Part shown: positions 31,901 through 43,819 of the stretch, piece after piece
How positions within the stretch are numbered: the first letter of the stretch is position 1
Layout: the number at the start of each line of letters is the position of its first letter
Assembly (NCBI GenBank): GCA_017165825.1
Contig: CM029376.1
Coordinates: 19,949,439-20,013,438 of the forward strand
Source: Hepsetus odoe
Lineage: Eukaryota; Chordata; Actinopteri; Characiformes; Hepsetidae
Length of the DNA: 64,000 bases
Direction: 5' to 3'
Made by a program: the position numbers and the translations under genes
The notes under the pieces: generated by a model
What the model saw: the letters and a program-made list of their open reading frames with translations, nothing else
Databases searched by the model: none
What the model was told of the DNA's origin: nothing

Positions 31901-34900
31901 TAAACATGAAGGAGTTTATCAATGAAGTTGACCCTCTGTAAGTATGTTAAGGACACAGAAGATGTCTGCACAATCCTTGTCAAAACTATGCCATTTTATT
32001 TCATGCTCATGGTTTGATACATATGTCTTTTGGGACAATATGTCTTCTTTTCAGCATTAAAGCATTTGCACATTTAGCATGGACAGAAGGACGTTAAAGC
32101 CTTAACTACGTACAGTACGACTCATAGGAACACAATCTCATGTGTTCATCATGCTAAAAGTTGAGATCCTCCAGAGCATCTGCCAGGTTTAATTTACAGC
32201 ACTCGCAAAAGAGATTTGTGTCTCTGCCTCTTGGAAGATAAGTGCAGCCTTGCATATTTAGTGCCTTGATACCAGAGACGGTGAAGTCCATTCTCAGACA
32301 GACTCTAAGTGTCTCCAGTGTACAGCACTTTCGCCATGAGCCTGCTCGTTTACTCTTTCAGTTGACCTCAGGCGGTACATTAATTCTATGAAAAATTGAC
32401 ACCAGAGGTATCCCCTAAGATGATTCTTCACATGTGTTCATTTGAAAGCGGCTGCACCTTCGCCTGCCTGCCTTTTCAGATCAAGCACAAGTTACATTAT
32501 GGACTTGTTTCTGACATCACATTTGCAATCGCATCTCAAGTCCCTAATGCTGCTAGTTAAGCAGCTACTGAGTTAAGTGTGCCCAGCAGTGGGTCAGAGA
32601 CAACAACAGCTGTAATCATGAGCTCATAAGTTGCTGTTAGCTTGCTGGTAACTCAATGCTTGCCATTACTTACCTTATAGTAAATTAGAACTGAAGGAGC
32701 AAATAAAAACTATAAAGCTCGGATCAGATTTTTGTCTTCCAGGGTGATCACCGTGTCACAAAAAGCATCCAAGAATCATGTATTCTTGCTGTGTCTTTAC
32801 GTAGAAACTGGTAAGCATGACTCTGGTCAATCATTGTGATGATTTATAGGCCTAAAGGAGGAGGAAGGTCAAGAAACTGTTAATCGTGACTGCAGAGGCA
32901 CTATGAATGATGCTCTATGAAAAATGAAATAAGTAATAATTATTGTTTCCCAGTGACAACATTATGGAGTGTCCATCAAAAACAGGTCACGAGGAGATAT
33001 TCTGCTCTTTCCACAGTTTCGTGAATCACACTTTTCCGTTTTTATTTGTCACGATGCTTTATCCAGGAAGCATCCGAGAGGCAGGAGTATTGTTGCCCTT
33101 GCCCTTTATCTTCTCTTGAAAGATTGATTTATTTATATGTGCGTATCAGAAAGCACTCCTCCAACAGCAGGGAGCTTGTTGTGGAAGATGTCACAGTGGA
33201 CAGGAAAGTACATAAAAACCTACTTTCTCAGGGACACACATGCCATATTGCTTCTCATGGATAAAGTCACTCTGCAAGAGGTTGAGGTGTCCATTTGTCA
33301 TTCCCAGCATTCACATTTGCCTGTAAAATCAAAATCAGCTTGGACTGAATTCTTGGCCAGACTATCAGTTCCCTCTTGAGAAGAATTTATCAGTCCCCGC
33401 AAGCAATTTTGTACAGCAGCAATCTTTTAGGCCTTCAGTGAGCTAGCTAAGAGAGTGCATAAACATATTGTATCCACAGGATCAGTATTACCTCTACTTT
33501 GTGTGAGCACAAAGAGCAAATACTTAGAGATCGTGTGTGTGTGTGTATGTGTGTTAGCCCCCTTAGATCTCTGAGGCTATCGTGTTAGTGATGTAGTCCA
33601 CGTAGCAGTCCAGCAGGTTTATACTGAAGGATTAACTGCTGCATCGCTCTGTGTGAAAATTCTGGAAATTCAAAGCATCGCCTCTGGTCACACAGTTGGG
33701 CACCTGAGCCATGGTAACACTTTGTTTTTTAGCAGGCAGCAACTAGAGAGAACTACTAATCTTGGAGAGGTGGGAAGAAAAATCACTCTGAAATTGAAAA
33801 AGTTCTAATGGAAACATTTAAATGAACACACCGACATTTTATTTAATCTAGACGTTTGGGCTCCCCGAGTGCAACAATTTTTAATTTAAGTGGAGAGCCC
33901 AGTCCTGATTACTAGAGCTTCCCTTAAGTGATTCTCCTGCAATTTTAAATGCATGTCATTTTCTCACACAAGCCAGCCAAGCCTCTTTTGGCAGCATGGG
34001 AATGGGTTGGACCTCTACGTGCTGATTAAAGGCATATCTGAACCTGTTCCTAAAGCAGCATTTCAGTTCATAGTCCATTTAGAGTCTTATAACACAGGCT
34101 CGCTAATAGCCATAGGCTTCCCTTGATCCTTTTCCAGGCAATCTTTTTTATTTACAACTCCCCAAACCCCTCTGTGTACATGCACTTCATATCATACAGC
34201 CTTTCCATATTTTTAACTTTGGCAGTTCAAAAGATAGTCCTATTAATTAATTAATGTGTACATAATATAAATATGAATGTATTTTTTAAAACTACTGCTC
34301 TGGATTACATATGTAGCATGATGTAGAAGTAGTAGAGGCAGCGACCTAAAAGTGTCAATAACTAATTAAGGTTACCTGTATGATAATAATGAACTGCTTG
34401 ATCTCCCTACCTAGTGTAACGCAAAGCAACAGTCATACAGCACACATCAGAAAAGGCATTACATCTGTATTGAAGCCTTCCAAAATGGACACTTTATAGT
34501 AGAAAAATGCTGCTTTGATGTATGCTGATTTTAATCCTATTCATTTTGGACCATTTGTCCATTTATTCACACAAGGAGGAAAGGAAAGGAAAGGAAAGAA
34601 AAGGCATGGAAAGGAAAGGAAAGGAAAAGAAAAGTAGTAAAAAAATGAAAGAAGGAGAACATGTTTGAAAAAAACATAAAAAAACAAAAATCCTACTTGC
34701 ATACTATGAGATATATTAAAGTGCTTTGGACCCTTCATTACTGATTATTTTAGTAATGGTGCAATCTCACAATTATTTGGATCATTAATGGAATACACAC
34801 AATTTAAAATGGCATGTTGATTTTTTTTTCATAGAAATACTGAAGCCATGCACATTTTTAAGAAACTTCTATGGGTTTCACTTTTTCAGCGACATTTAAA

Positions 34901-37123
34901 ATGATCTTTCCTTGTGGAGAATTTTCAGACAGCTGAGCTTGGCATTAAAATGCAGATTGTTCATCCAAATAAGAAACATATTCTCAAATTGAGAACTTTA
35001 AAATCAATTTTTGAAAATCAAGAAATGCATTTTAATAGAGTAATTGTGAAATTTGATTTGATATTGAACATTTGAATATGTTTGAAAGTAACAGCTCTCT
35101 CTAAGCTGTTTACGTTTACATGATGGCATCAGTGACTACAATATATAAAAGCTAGAAGGACCCATTAATAATACTGTGGGCCTCACTAAGCCAGTAAGTG
35201 AGGAAGACGTCCATTGCAGTAAGAATCAACATTTAAAACACTTTACATCATTCTCAAAGTAGACTGACCACCCCAAATTGACCGCCCCAAACTACGAAAC
35301 CACTAAGAAGGCCTGCATGGTGTAGGATGGTGAGAATTGTTTTTACACAGTGAAAGTTACACACTGAGACACTGAAAAGATTGGACTTTTATAACAGATG
35401 AGTTGATTTTAAGGAACTAGAGGTCAAGGTTTCTTGACCATAGTAGGCAGTTCTACTAAGAATCATATTACTTTAGCAGCACATTTCCACATCCTTCACC
35501 TTTTTCCTGTCAGCCATCTGAACATTAGCATTTATTGTGCAAAGCATTATGGAAATTCATAAACTGAATTATGAATAACCAGAGTTGACAGTAATGTACT
35601 TAAAACCAAGCCTTGAGGTGAGGCAGTGAGAATGACTCCAGACGACAGGCCATTATCAACTTTAACAGGCTTTAGCCGACAAAGACCAGGATTACAAAGT
35701 GGAAAAGATTTTTGAATATATGGATTTTCAAACTTGGTTGCAAATAAAAATGTAAAACAAATGCTTTATCTACATATATTTTCTGTATTTAGTTTAACAC
35801 ACAAAGTGTCAAACATGAGCATCTGATACTCATGAACTCAGAAAAGCTACATCTGAATTGGAATGTATAATAGGAATTATATTCTGAGAAAACAACAAAA
35901 ATATTTTTTAACAAAAATATCCAAAAAATGGTTAAAATAATTCAGATGTCATTATTTAATGGAAATAGCCCAGTAGAAAAAGTCCAACATTCTAAAAATC
36001 TTTTTCCATTAACTCCCATTGGAAGGATTTTTTCACTTGCAGATATAATTTTATAGATAAGATTTTGTTCTGACGATCATTCTTTTTTAACTCTTCCCTC
36101 TATTATTGACATAAACATCATGGTAGATGTCTTGCTGTCACAGGTTGGCAAGACAGGTTATGTCTATAAATATAACTGTGTCATTTTATCCTTATCGGTA
36201 ATTTTCAGCACAGATACCATAATGTCATGACATTAAATAAGCATGAGACAAAATGCCTTGGCTTACAAATGGGCATTTTATAAGGCGGACATTCATACAT
36301 GTAAGACTGTGTTGTCTTTGCATTTCATACGTGTTTCTCCCTTTCTTTTATAGGAAATGCCTTTGTGGTGAGTTTGGCTGTAGCAGATCTTGTAGTGGCC
36401 ATCTACCCTTACCCACTTGTGTTGACCGCTATCTTCCATGATGGTTGGATCGCAGGGAAAATCCACTGCCAAATCAGTGGCTTCCTGATGGGACTCAGTG
36501 TCATCGGCTCCATTTTCAACATCACAGGCATCGCCATCAACCGCTACTGTTACATCTGCCACAGCCTTAAGTACGACAAGCTTTTCTCCAGCAAGAACAC
36601 GGTGTGCTACGTGACCCTGGTCTGGTCGCTGACCATCTTGGCAATCGTGCCCAACTGGTTTGTGGAGTCTCTGCAGTACGACCCACGAGTCTACTCGTGC
36701 ACCTTTGCCCAGTCGGTCAGCTCACTCTACACCATCATGGTGGTGGTGATACACTTCATTCTGCCCATCAGCATCGTCACCTACTGCTACCTGCGCATCT
36801 GGATCCTGGTCATCCAGGTGCGCAAGCGGGTCAAGCCTGACTCTCGGCCCAAGATCAAGCCGCACGACTTGCGCAACTTTCTGACCATGTTTGTAGTGTT
36901 TGTGCTGTTTGCTGTGTGTTGGGCGCCACTGAACTTCATTGGCCTGGCCGTGGCCATCCACCCAAGACTGGGCCAGGCCATACCTGAATGGCTCTTTACA
37001 GCCAGCTACTTTATGGCTTACTTCAACAGCTGCCTGAATGCAGTTATCTATGGTGTTCTCAACCACAATTTTCGGAAGGAGTACAAAAGGATCGTGCTGG
37101 CTGTTTTCAAGTTCCATTGTTAA
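28741..37123 (+). CDS. mtnr1al: Melatonin receptor, MTNR1A-like (Mel1d class), two exons
   Basis: Class A GPCR that binds melatonin at the plasma membrane and normally couples to Gi. CDS = 28741-28927 joined to 36354-37123; 957 bases, 318 residues. Seven helices are visible. Landmarks: N-glycosylation sequon N11-A-S13, N46 (TM1), D74 (TM2), C101-C178 disulfide, NRY 125-127 in place of DRY, ligand residues N163 and Q182 (equivalents of MT1 N162 and Q181), H196 in TM5, CWAP 251-254, and NAVIY 291-295 in place of NPxxY. NRY and NAxxY are melatonin-receptor hallmarks. HSLKYDKLFSSKN and CTFAQSVSS read like MTNR1A, but the neighbours are fat2 and slc36a, so Mel1d is the best subtype. The ATG at 28741 was chosen for its strong Kozak context (A at -3, G at +4). 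The C-tail is unusually short. MTNR1B or MTNR1A are less likely alternatives. Confidence 0.88.
29439..29572 (+). repeat. SINE/LINE-tail dispersed repeat
   Basis: Contains the widespread fish repeat pattern cctgagcaagacacttaacc, then actctggataagagcatctg ending in CTAAATGCCGTAAATG. A different family from the SINE at 1197. Confidence 0.75.
31156..31500 (+). pseudogene. Tc1-like transposase C-terminal remnant
   Basis: The + strand translation reads QQD...LKHMSKS, then PFQSTDLNIIE, a TAA stop, and LWGESKGRVQK. It aligns with the Tc1 DDE-domain end (QxDNDPKHT ... PxQSPDLNxIE-LW) and is broken by the in-frame stop at 31269-31271 and by lost catalytic context. The stretch ends near tgccaataattatg, a common Tc1-family 3' end. 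It is inactive debris. Confidence 0.7.
34575..34635. repeat. (GGAAA)n microsatellite
   Basis: Purine-only GGAAA array with interruptions, in the receptor intron. Confidence 0.9.
36354..37123 (+). CDS. mtnr1al: Melatonin receptor exon 2: TM2 to C-terminus
   Basis: Acceptor TTTTATAG ends at 36353; stop TAA 37121-37123. Encodes the rest of Gly63 to Cys318: TM2 (SLAVADLVVAIYPYP), TM3 ending INRYCYICHS, TM4 (LTILAIVPNW), second extracellular loop SLQYDPRVYSCTFAQ, TM5 with VIHFILPIS, third loop VRKRVKPDSRPKIKPHD, TM6 FVLFAVCWAPLNFIGL, TM7 with NSCLNAVIYG, helix 8 NFRKEYKRI. Only about 10 residues follow helix 8. Confidence 0.96.
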
Positions 37124-37686
37124 GGATTATTTCAAAGAGGAGACGAGCACTGTGACTAAACTGCCGTATAAAGAAATTATACGCTATTAAAACACGCAGG
37201 CACTGACTGAGAGAGAGTAATGGTGCAAATATTGACAGTGGTGTTTGTGCTGGGTATGCCCAGGTCAATTTACCCATTTTTGCTGTTTGCTTTTTGTTAC
37301 AAATTACATGTGCTGTGTTCCTTGTACTTGCTTACATTTGCACCGAGTGATTAATGTATAATTCAAACACTGTTGCAGTAAATTACAATAACCATCTAAA
37401 TGTGCAAGAGAACCCTTGAATGCTGGAGGTATCTCCTCTGAGAAAAAGCTGGGCAGAAATAAGGCTAGGTATCATTCAAAACATTTTTTTGGTAATGATT
37501 CCTGAGCAACACCTTTTCTTCAATATCTGCTTTAAAATTACAAAGTGGGTGTAGCAGAAATAAGTAAACCAGAGATTCTGTAAACCAGAAATAAGTGTGA
37601 GCTGAATGTGGTTGTATTTACTAATGGCCAAGGATTGTAGAGAAGGGATAAACTTAAAAATCCCAAGCAAAGAGTTGCAGCATAAG

Positions 37687-37692
37687 AATAAA
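37687..37692 (+). promoter_or_regulatory. Candidate polyadenylation signal for the melatonin receptor
   Basis: AATAAA 564 bases after the receptor stop codon, in AT-rich sequence. No downstream GU-rich element stands out, so the call is tentative. Confidence 0.35.
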
Positions 37693-39234
37693 ATACTAAA
37701 TATAATTGTACTTCACTGAAATTAAGTGTTATATTAAATGTAGAGCAAGGATTTAGTGATAAGAGCAGAATAGCAACAGGCTTTTAACTTTTTTTTAACT
37801 TTCAAGTGCTACATTGTGCAAAAAAAAAAAAAGAAAACCCTGAAAAACCACCATAAATGACAGAAATACAATAAAAAATAAGGCTTTGTTCCGAAAGTGA
37901 AAATGTGACACCGTTCAGCTGAAAACTCATTAAAACAGGGAGGGAGTATGCACAGCATGGAATGCTAATATGGGCATTTTGGTTGTTAACCAGCAATTAC
38001 AGATGCTGCCTAGGTTAGATTTTTTTGGTTATTAGATTTTAAGCCAAAATTTCTCAGACTGACACAGAGGGAGAATGTAGGGAATGCAAAGTTTTTTTAA
38101 AGATTTGTCGACAGTAGAACAGTACAAGCCCTTTAACTCTGTGAGTGGTGAAGGTAAAGCTGATATAAACTGTCCTCAAAATTATGACATTTATTGGAGA
38201 CTGGAAGATTATTCACAGGATGTACTTTGGACAGGTACACTGTGTGCTCACAAGAGTGACCAAATTGGGTTTATGTTTATTGGCTCACTGACAAAAAAGC
38301 TGGCTATGCTGACACTGACATTTGGTATTCATTGACCTTGGTATGCATTTTTTATTTACATTTGGTTAATCCTTTTCAACCAAAAAAAGAGACCTTATTA
38401 TTGGTACTCACCTTAAAAATAAGGTATTGAATTTCTATACCCTGCTCTAGACAGACCTAGGAACTGGCCATCACAGTGCCTGTTTTTATTAGTGTGATAT
38501 TTAACTGAGTTCATCTGGGCTTTACAAACCGAATGCTCTAACACTTGGGATTTCATCACTGGAGTCAGAGTAGGGCACAGAAGCAATTTTCCAAACTGAG
38601 AGTGGCTTGAAACAAATTATCGATCCGCAATTTCCCAAATGACTCTCAAGATGATACGTTTACTCATAAATGGCTTGATCCTATTTGAAGAGGATCTTTC
38701 AAATCAGTCCGAAGAGTGCTGCTGCAATCATCTTTTCTTGCCTGATTTAAAACCCTCCACACGCTCCACAGTGCATTCCTGTGCATACGGTATTAAACCT
38801 GCCGAGCAAGGCCAGTACATATAATGTAATATAAAGGATGTATACCTTGGAACGTTTTTTCCACTTTTGCACTATTTTCAACAAAGCAATTTAAATTATT
38901 TAATGTAAATAAAGAAAAGTAATAGTATGGATCTAATAGACATATTTTGTTGAATCTTACAAAATACTTTAATACCTCAAATTAATATATGATTGTATGC
39001 TATACTTAGAAAAAGCTTTCATATGTGTTGAATCATAACCATAATTTGTTCTTAAAGACAAAGTAGTGGCAAGAATGCATATCAGAGCCCACAAGCAAAA
39101 TGCCAATTTAAAATCTTCCCACCAACCTGATGGTAAATCAAACTCTCTCCATAAGATACATGATCTACCTTGAATGTTCTGTGAGTTGGATGGTGTGAAA
39201 TTAATTTCAGTCCTCCCTTACATGCATAAGAGAA

Positions 39235-39235
<1 letters not shown>

Positions 39236-39285
<50 letters not shown>

Positions 39286-39290
39286 TGTGT
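39236..39290. repeat. (TG)n microsatellite
   Basis: About 23 uninterrupted TG units, then a short imperfect end and GA units. Confidence 0.97.
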
Positions 39291-41960
39291 TTGAGAGAGA
39301 GAGATGGATGGATATATTTAAAAGATTAAAAAAATTTGCTATTTCACTCTCCACTCTTTGCACATTTGAGGATGGTTAAAAAGTTAAATCATATTTTTTA
39401 AAATGTAGAACCTGAGTGTTATGTCCATGCATAAAAAATGTTTGAAATTCAGTTCTAATAAAGATCGATCACTGTGCTCCTCCTGTACTGTTATAATGTT
39501 TATTTTAACTCGCAGGTGTGGAATGTTTTCTGTGCAGTGATAAATGTAATGTTTTTAACACCAGCTGTAATTTTGACAAACGATTAGTGTCTGCTGCAAA
39601 AAGGACCGATTTCTTGACCAATACCAAGGACCACTGTCTCAGAAACAATTACTACTTAAAAAAAGATCTCAGTGAACCGCAACCTTCTGACTCTGCTTTG
39701 ACAACAATTGCAATGAAATTTTCAAGCCAGCCTGCAGCTATTCTCTCGTAACATTGCCCCAGGTCATCGTTATCCTTTCAGGACAGGTAAAGCACATGGA
39801 AGAGCAAATCTCTGACATGGAACTTTTCAGGTCAGTGGAGAATGGTTTGGGTGGCAGATTTATGCCTCTGGAAAAGTCTGGACACTTCATCCAGATGCTG
39901 GGGTTATTGCAGTGGCACTGATAATGCTCCTAATCTCACAGGCGTCTCTGTTAAAGGCAGCCTTAAATACAGGTGTGATGATTATGTATGCAGGCTCTAT
40001 GCAGAGCATATGTCATAGCCTACGCAGCAGGCCTATGCTACTGAGAGCCTTTATACCAGTAAGCTGGGGTATCTGCCTCACTCCATTTACACCCCCAAAA
40101 TCACTAGTTTGTTGCTTGCAGCCACAGCCCGTTTGCTTCCACCTAAAACTGCAATTCAAATGGTGATTGCTTGCATTCCAAACCCACACACTTATTTTCA
40201 TACAGTGTTATTGGGTACATTTCTAATGGTTGTGCACTATTTTTATAAACAGTTTCGAGCGGTAATACACAGGAATTGTAATCTCTAGAGGCATACTGTT
40301 AATACACTCGTTTGAGGTACATTTTTAGAGACTAATCATCAAATCGACCTGCCTACATCTGAAAATCTTTGAAAATCATAGCAGCGCATTTACCTAGACA
40401 TTCAACTCAATACGAGAAAGGTGGACCACCTGGAAAGAGGATGCTGCCAGCAGATCAATCACAGTGTTCTTTGCTACCACAATAAGTAGCGAGAACTGGC
40501 CTAAACTAGCCTTAAAAAACAAAAGACATAAACGAAAATTCAGTGATGAAGAGGTAGCGGTGTTGAGTTCTTCCAACGGCAGAGAAAAATCCATGCACAC
40601 TGTTCAAACTGAGTAAGTAAATGTAAATGAGGGGAGGCTGAAATCAGTCACACACTTTTGTGCAATCCTCTAAAGATGTGCACCACCCCCAACATTAAGC
40701 CACAACCACCCTCCCCCAAATACATATGTAAACGAGAGAGAGTTTGTTTTGCATTTAATGCATCACTTGAAACGACTCTTTTGTTCCTTCAGCTTTAAAA
40801 GTAACAAAAAATAAACCATTTTCAGTTTTACTCACCAACACAACAACAAAAATCCACACAGTCTGACATAAAAGTGTGATGATGTAGCCCTGCAGTTTGC
40901 ATGGTGGTAATAATTATATATATGAAATAATTTTCATGCACGTTAGTTACATTAGTCTATAACAACAAAAAGGTCTTGGCTGCATGACTATATTTGGAAT
41001 GTGAGGAAAACTCATTGTAATGTCTTACTCTTGATACAGTTAGAAACTAGGGCCTGATTTACCCAAGACATTGCAGTACAAAGGCCACGGAGCCGACTGC
41101 AAGGCTTTGGAATGCAGCCAAGATTTGCTCACTTGTGACAAACCGAACACTCCTGTTGCTGCAGAATCATTCTTTGGCTTCAGCTATAAAGCTTTGTCAT
41201 TACATGTCAGTGAAACTTGTTCAGGTTCACTTGGTGCAGCTCATCAACAACCACAGTGGTTAGAATGTTAGGTGTGTATAGACGGAGTGACGCATCGCAT
41301 TTACAAATGACAGTAAATGCAGGCTTATTGTACTTTAAGCTCAATTTCCAGTAAGTACCTTCAAACTCACTTGACGATTCCAAACATATTGTCACGCAAC
41401 ACGATTGCTCCTCAAAGCTTAAGAAAGACACAATAGCTGAATAACCAAACAAGTTGCCCCATTTAGTTTTAAATCCTGTTAAAGATATGCCTATTTACTG
41501 ATGAGATAACCTAAGGGTCCAAGCCCTTAAAACAAGCAGGATGATGATGATGATGGCATTAAAGGCTGTGCAGAGCATTGCTAGAGAAGATGCTCAGAGC
41601 CTGGTGATGTCTCTGAACTTCAGACTTTAAGCAGGCATTGCGTGGATTGATTATGCAACAATATACTAAACAGGACTGCTTTAATATACGTTCCGTTTCA
41701 TATTCCAAACTCTGATGCCCTCAAATGAGAGGCACTGCATTTTAAAAGCATTGTAATTTCAACATAGTCACAGTGAAATCCATGGAAATACTCTTAAAGT
41801 CTGGAATGTCTGCTCATATCACATTTAAACTATTTGATTGGGAATTTTAAACTATGGATCGTGAGGGCAAATAAGGGGAAAATGTTTATATATCCCAAAC
41901 ATTATAGAGAGCACAGTAAAAGCAACTGAAAATTTTTTTATAGCATATATATTATTGTAA

Positions 41961-41962
41961 AC

Positions 41963-42045
<83 letters not shown>

Positions 42046-42046
42046 T
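41961..42046. repeat. (GATA)n microsatellite
   Basis: About 18 GATA units ending in GACA units. The reverse-strand open frames over it (Leu-Ser-Ile-Tyr repeats) are artefacts of this array. Confidence 0.97.
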
Positions 42047-43283
42047 GAAACAGCTCATAGTTAACTGGAAGGCAGGGAAAGAAGCGGTTCGGCTGACTGC
42101 AGGCTGTGCTTCTAGATGGAAGGTGATGTTGTGTCCTTGGTGGGAGGTCAGAATATTCTGAAGTCATACATGTTTCCAGTGATCAGAAGATCTGACAGCC
42201 TGAGCGAGTCTGGCTTTGTGGGCAGGCAGTTGCCAAGTCGAAACAGTAGATGTCTGTGATGACCCTGCAGGGGACACTTGTCATTTCCACTGCTTTTGTA
42301 TGTTTTCAGCTCAGCAAGATGTGAAACCTTACCTTGTCTACCTTCTACCAGCTGTGTTTCCTCCTCTTTTTTCAGCATGTAATGATGCTTCTGCTCACTT
42401 TTGACTTTGATCTCACCAGAGCGTTTTATAAGAGAGGACAACAGGACAGAGACTCATCCTAAAAGCAGATTTACTCAGCTCTGTTTTCATTACTATGTTT
42501 AGGGCTCTTTAGTAAAGGAAATTGTTCTGCATCTAGAATATTTTTTTTCTTCATTAAAAGGAAGTGCTTAGTGTCAAAACAGTTTTAGCCTCCAGCACAG
42601 GGATTGCTTTGATGTGAGCCAGTTGAGTCAGAAGATAGTTGACATGACATCCATTTGTTTTGTCCAATGAAAATGGTATGTGTTCCTTGACTTCATACTG
42701 AGTGAAGTCTTATAAGATTTTCTTTGCAAAAAGGAACTAGAATTGAATCAGTATTTTTTCAGATGCTTGCCAAATTCCTATGCGGTAATAAATGTTCATT
42801 GGGAACATTACTCACTTAAATTAACCATATAAATGTAATACTGATATTCAAAATCTAATCATTTGAATATTATTGATTATTATTAATATTCTGTGAAAGA
42901 AGTATATTATCGCTGTCAAAAAGCATTGCTTTGCTTGAAATCTTTTTTTTCATTTATTAATCATTAAAGTTTTACAAAGAGCTTCTGTGTTGAAAAGCTA
43001 TAAATACAATGAACCATAAAAAAACAGAGACAGGTTCTTTCATGTGACAAAAAAAGGAAAGTAATGAGAAAATCTTCATTTGCAGTGAAGGGAAGCCTGC
43101 TGCCAGCTAGACCAAAAAAGACCATGTAGGAAGACGTGTCCTTTCTTGTGACATTTGTGTCCTCTGCTGTGTCTTAGACCAGTTTTTCTAATGTTGATGT
43201 AATTCAGCTGATGAGGACAGAGTGCGATGTGTTAAGTGTGGAACGGTTTTAAAAAACAATATATATATATATATATATATACA

Positions 43284-43819
43284 CAGTACTGTGTAAAAGA
43301 TTTAGGCAGGTGTAAAAAAAAAATGCTGTAAACAAAGAACGCTTTCAGAAATGGAAGTGTTCATCATTTATTTTCATCAATCTGCAAATTGCAGTGAATG
43401 AACAAAAGAGAAATAAAAATCAAATCAATATTTGGTGTGACCACCCTTTGGCTTCAAAACAGCATCAATTCTTCTAGGTACACTTGCACACAGTTTTTGA
43501 AGGAACTCGGCTGGTAGGTTGTTCCAAACATCTTGGAGAACTAACCAGTAGGCCTCCTCACATCCTTCTGTCTCTTCATGTAATCCCAGACACACTGGAT
43601 GATGTTGAGATCAGGGCTCTGTGGGGGCCAGAAGAACTGATGCTGGTTTGAAGGCAAACGGTAGTAACACCAAATAGTAATTTGATTTAGATTTTTCTTT
43701 TGTTCACTCACTTTGCATTTTGTAAATTGATCAAAATAAACAATCATTATTTATATTTCTGAAAGCATTCTTTGTTTGCAGCATTTACAGCGCCTGCCTA
43801 AAACTTTTGCACAGTACTG
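43284..43819. mobile_element. Second copy of the long-inverted-repeat Tc1-like element
   Basis: About 536 bases, closely similar to the copy at 17209-17756 in the same orientation. Its termini (cagtactgtgtaaaag and cttttgcacagtactg) sit inside a TA dinucleotide array, consistent with TA-specific insertion. On the - strand it keeps a longer transposase-like frame than the first copy: FFWPPQSPDLNIIQCVWDYM then KRQKD. It is still far too short to be autonomous. Confidence 0.9.

Larger units (their letters stand above)
28928..36353 (+). other. Melatonin receptor intron (7.4 kb)
   Basis: The large intron in the first intracellular loop is typical for this family. It contains a SINE tail (29439-29572), a Tc1 transposase remnant (31156-31500), a GT tract near 33535 and a GGAAA microsatellite (34575-34635). 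No internal exon is needed, as phases 1 and 1 join to Gly63. Confidence 0.85.

Noticed and set aside
36722..37117. 131-codon reverse-strand frame over receptor exon 2
   Set aside because: It is a shadow of the receptor coding frame.
28741..37123. Calling the receptor MTNR1B from the FAT3-MTNR1B-SLC36A4 order
   Set aside because: The loop HSLKYDKLFSSKN and CTFAQSVSS match MTNR1A-type rather than MTNR1B-type sequence, and the cadherin looks like FAT2.
37110..37160. Stop-codon readthrough extending the receptor tail
   Set aside because: The TAA context is not a known readthrough signal, and the extra frame is only 11 codons with faint similarity.
41852..42167. Reverse-strand frames of repeated Ser-Ile-Tyr-Leu
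   Set aside because: They are translations of the GATA microsatellite.
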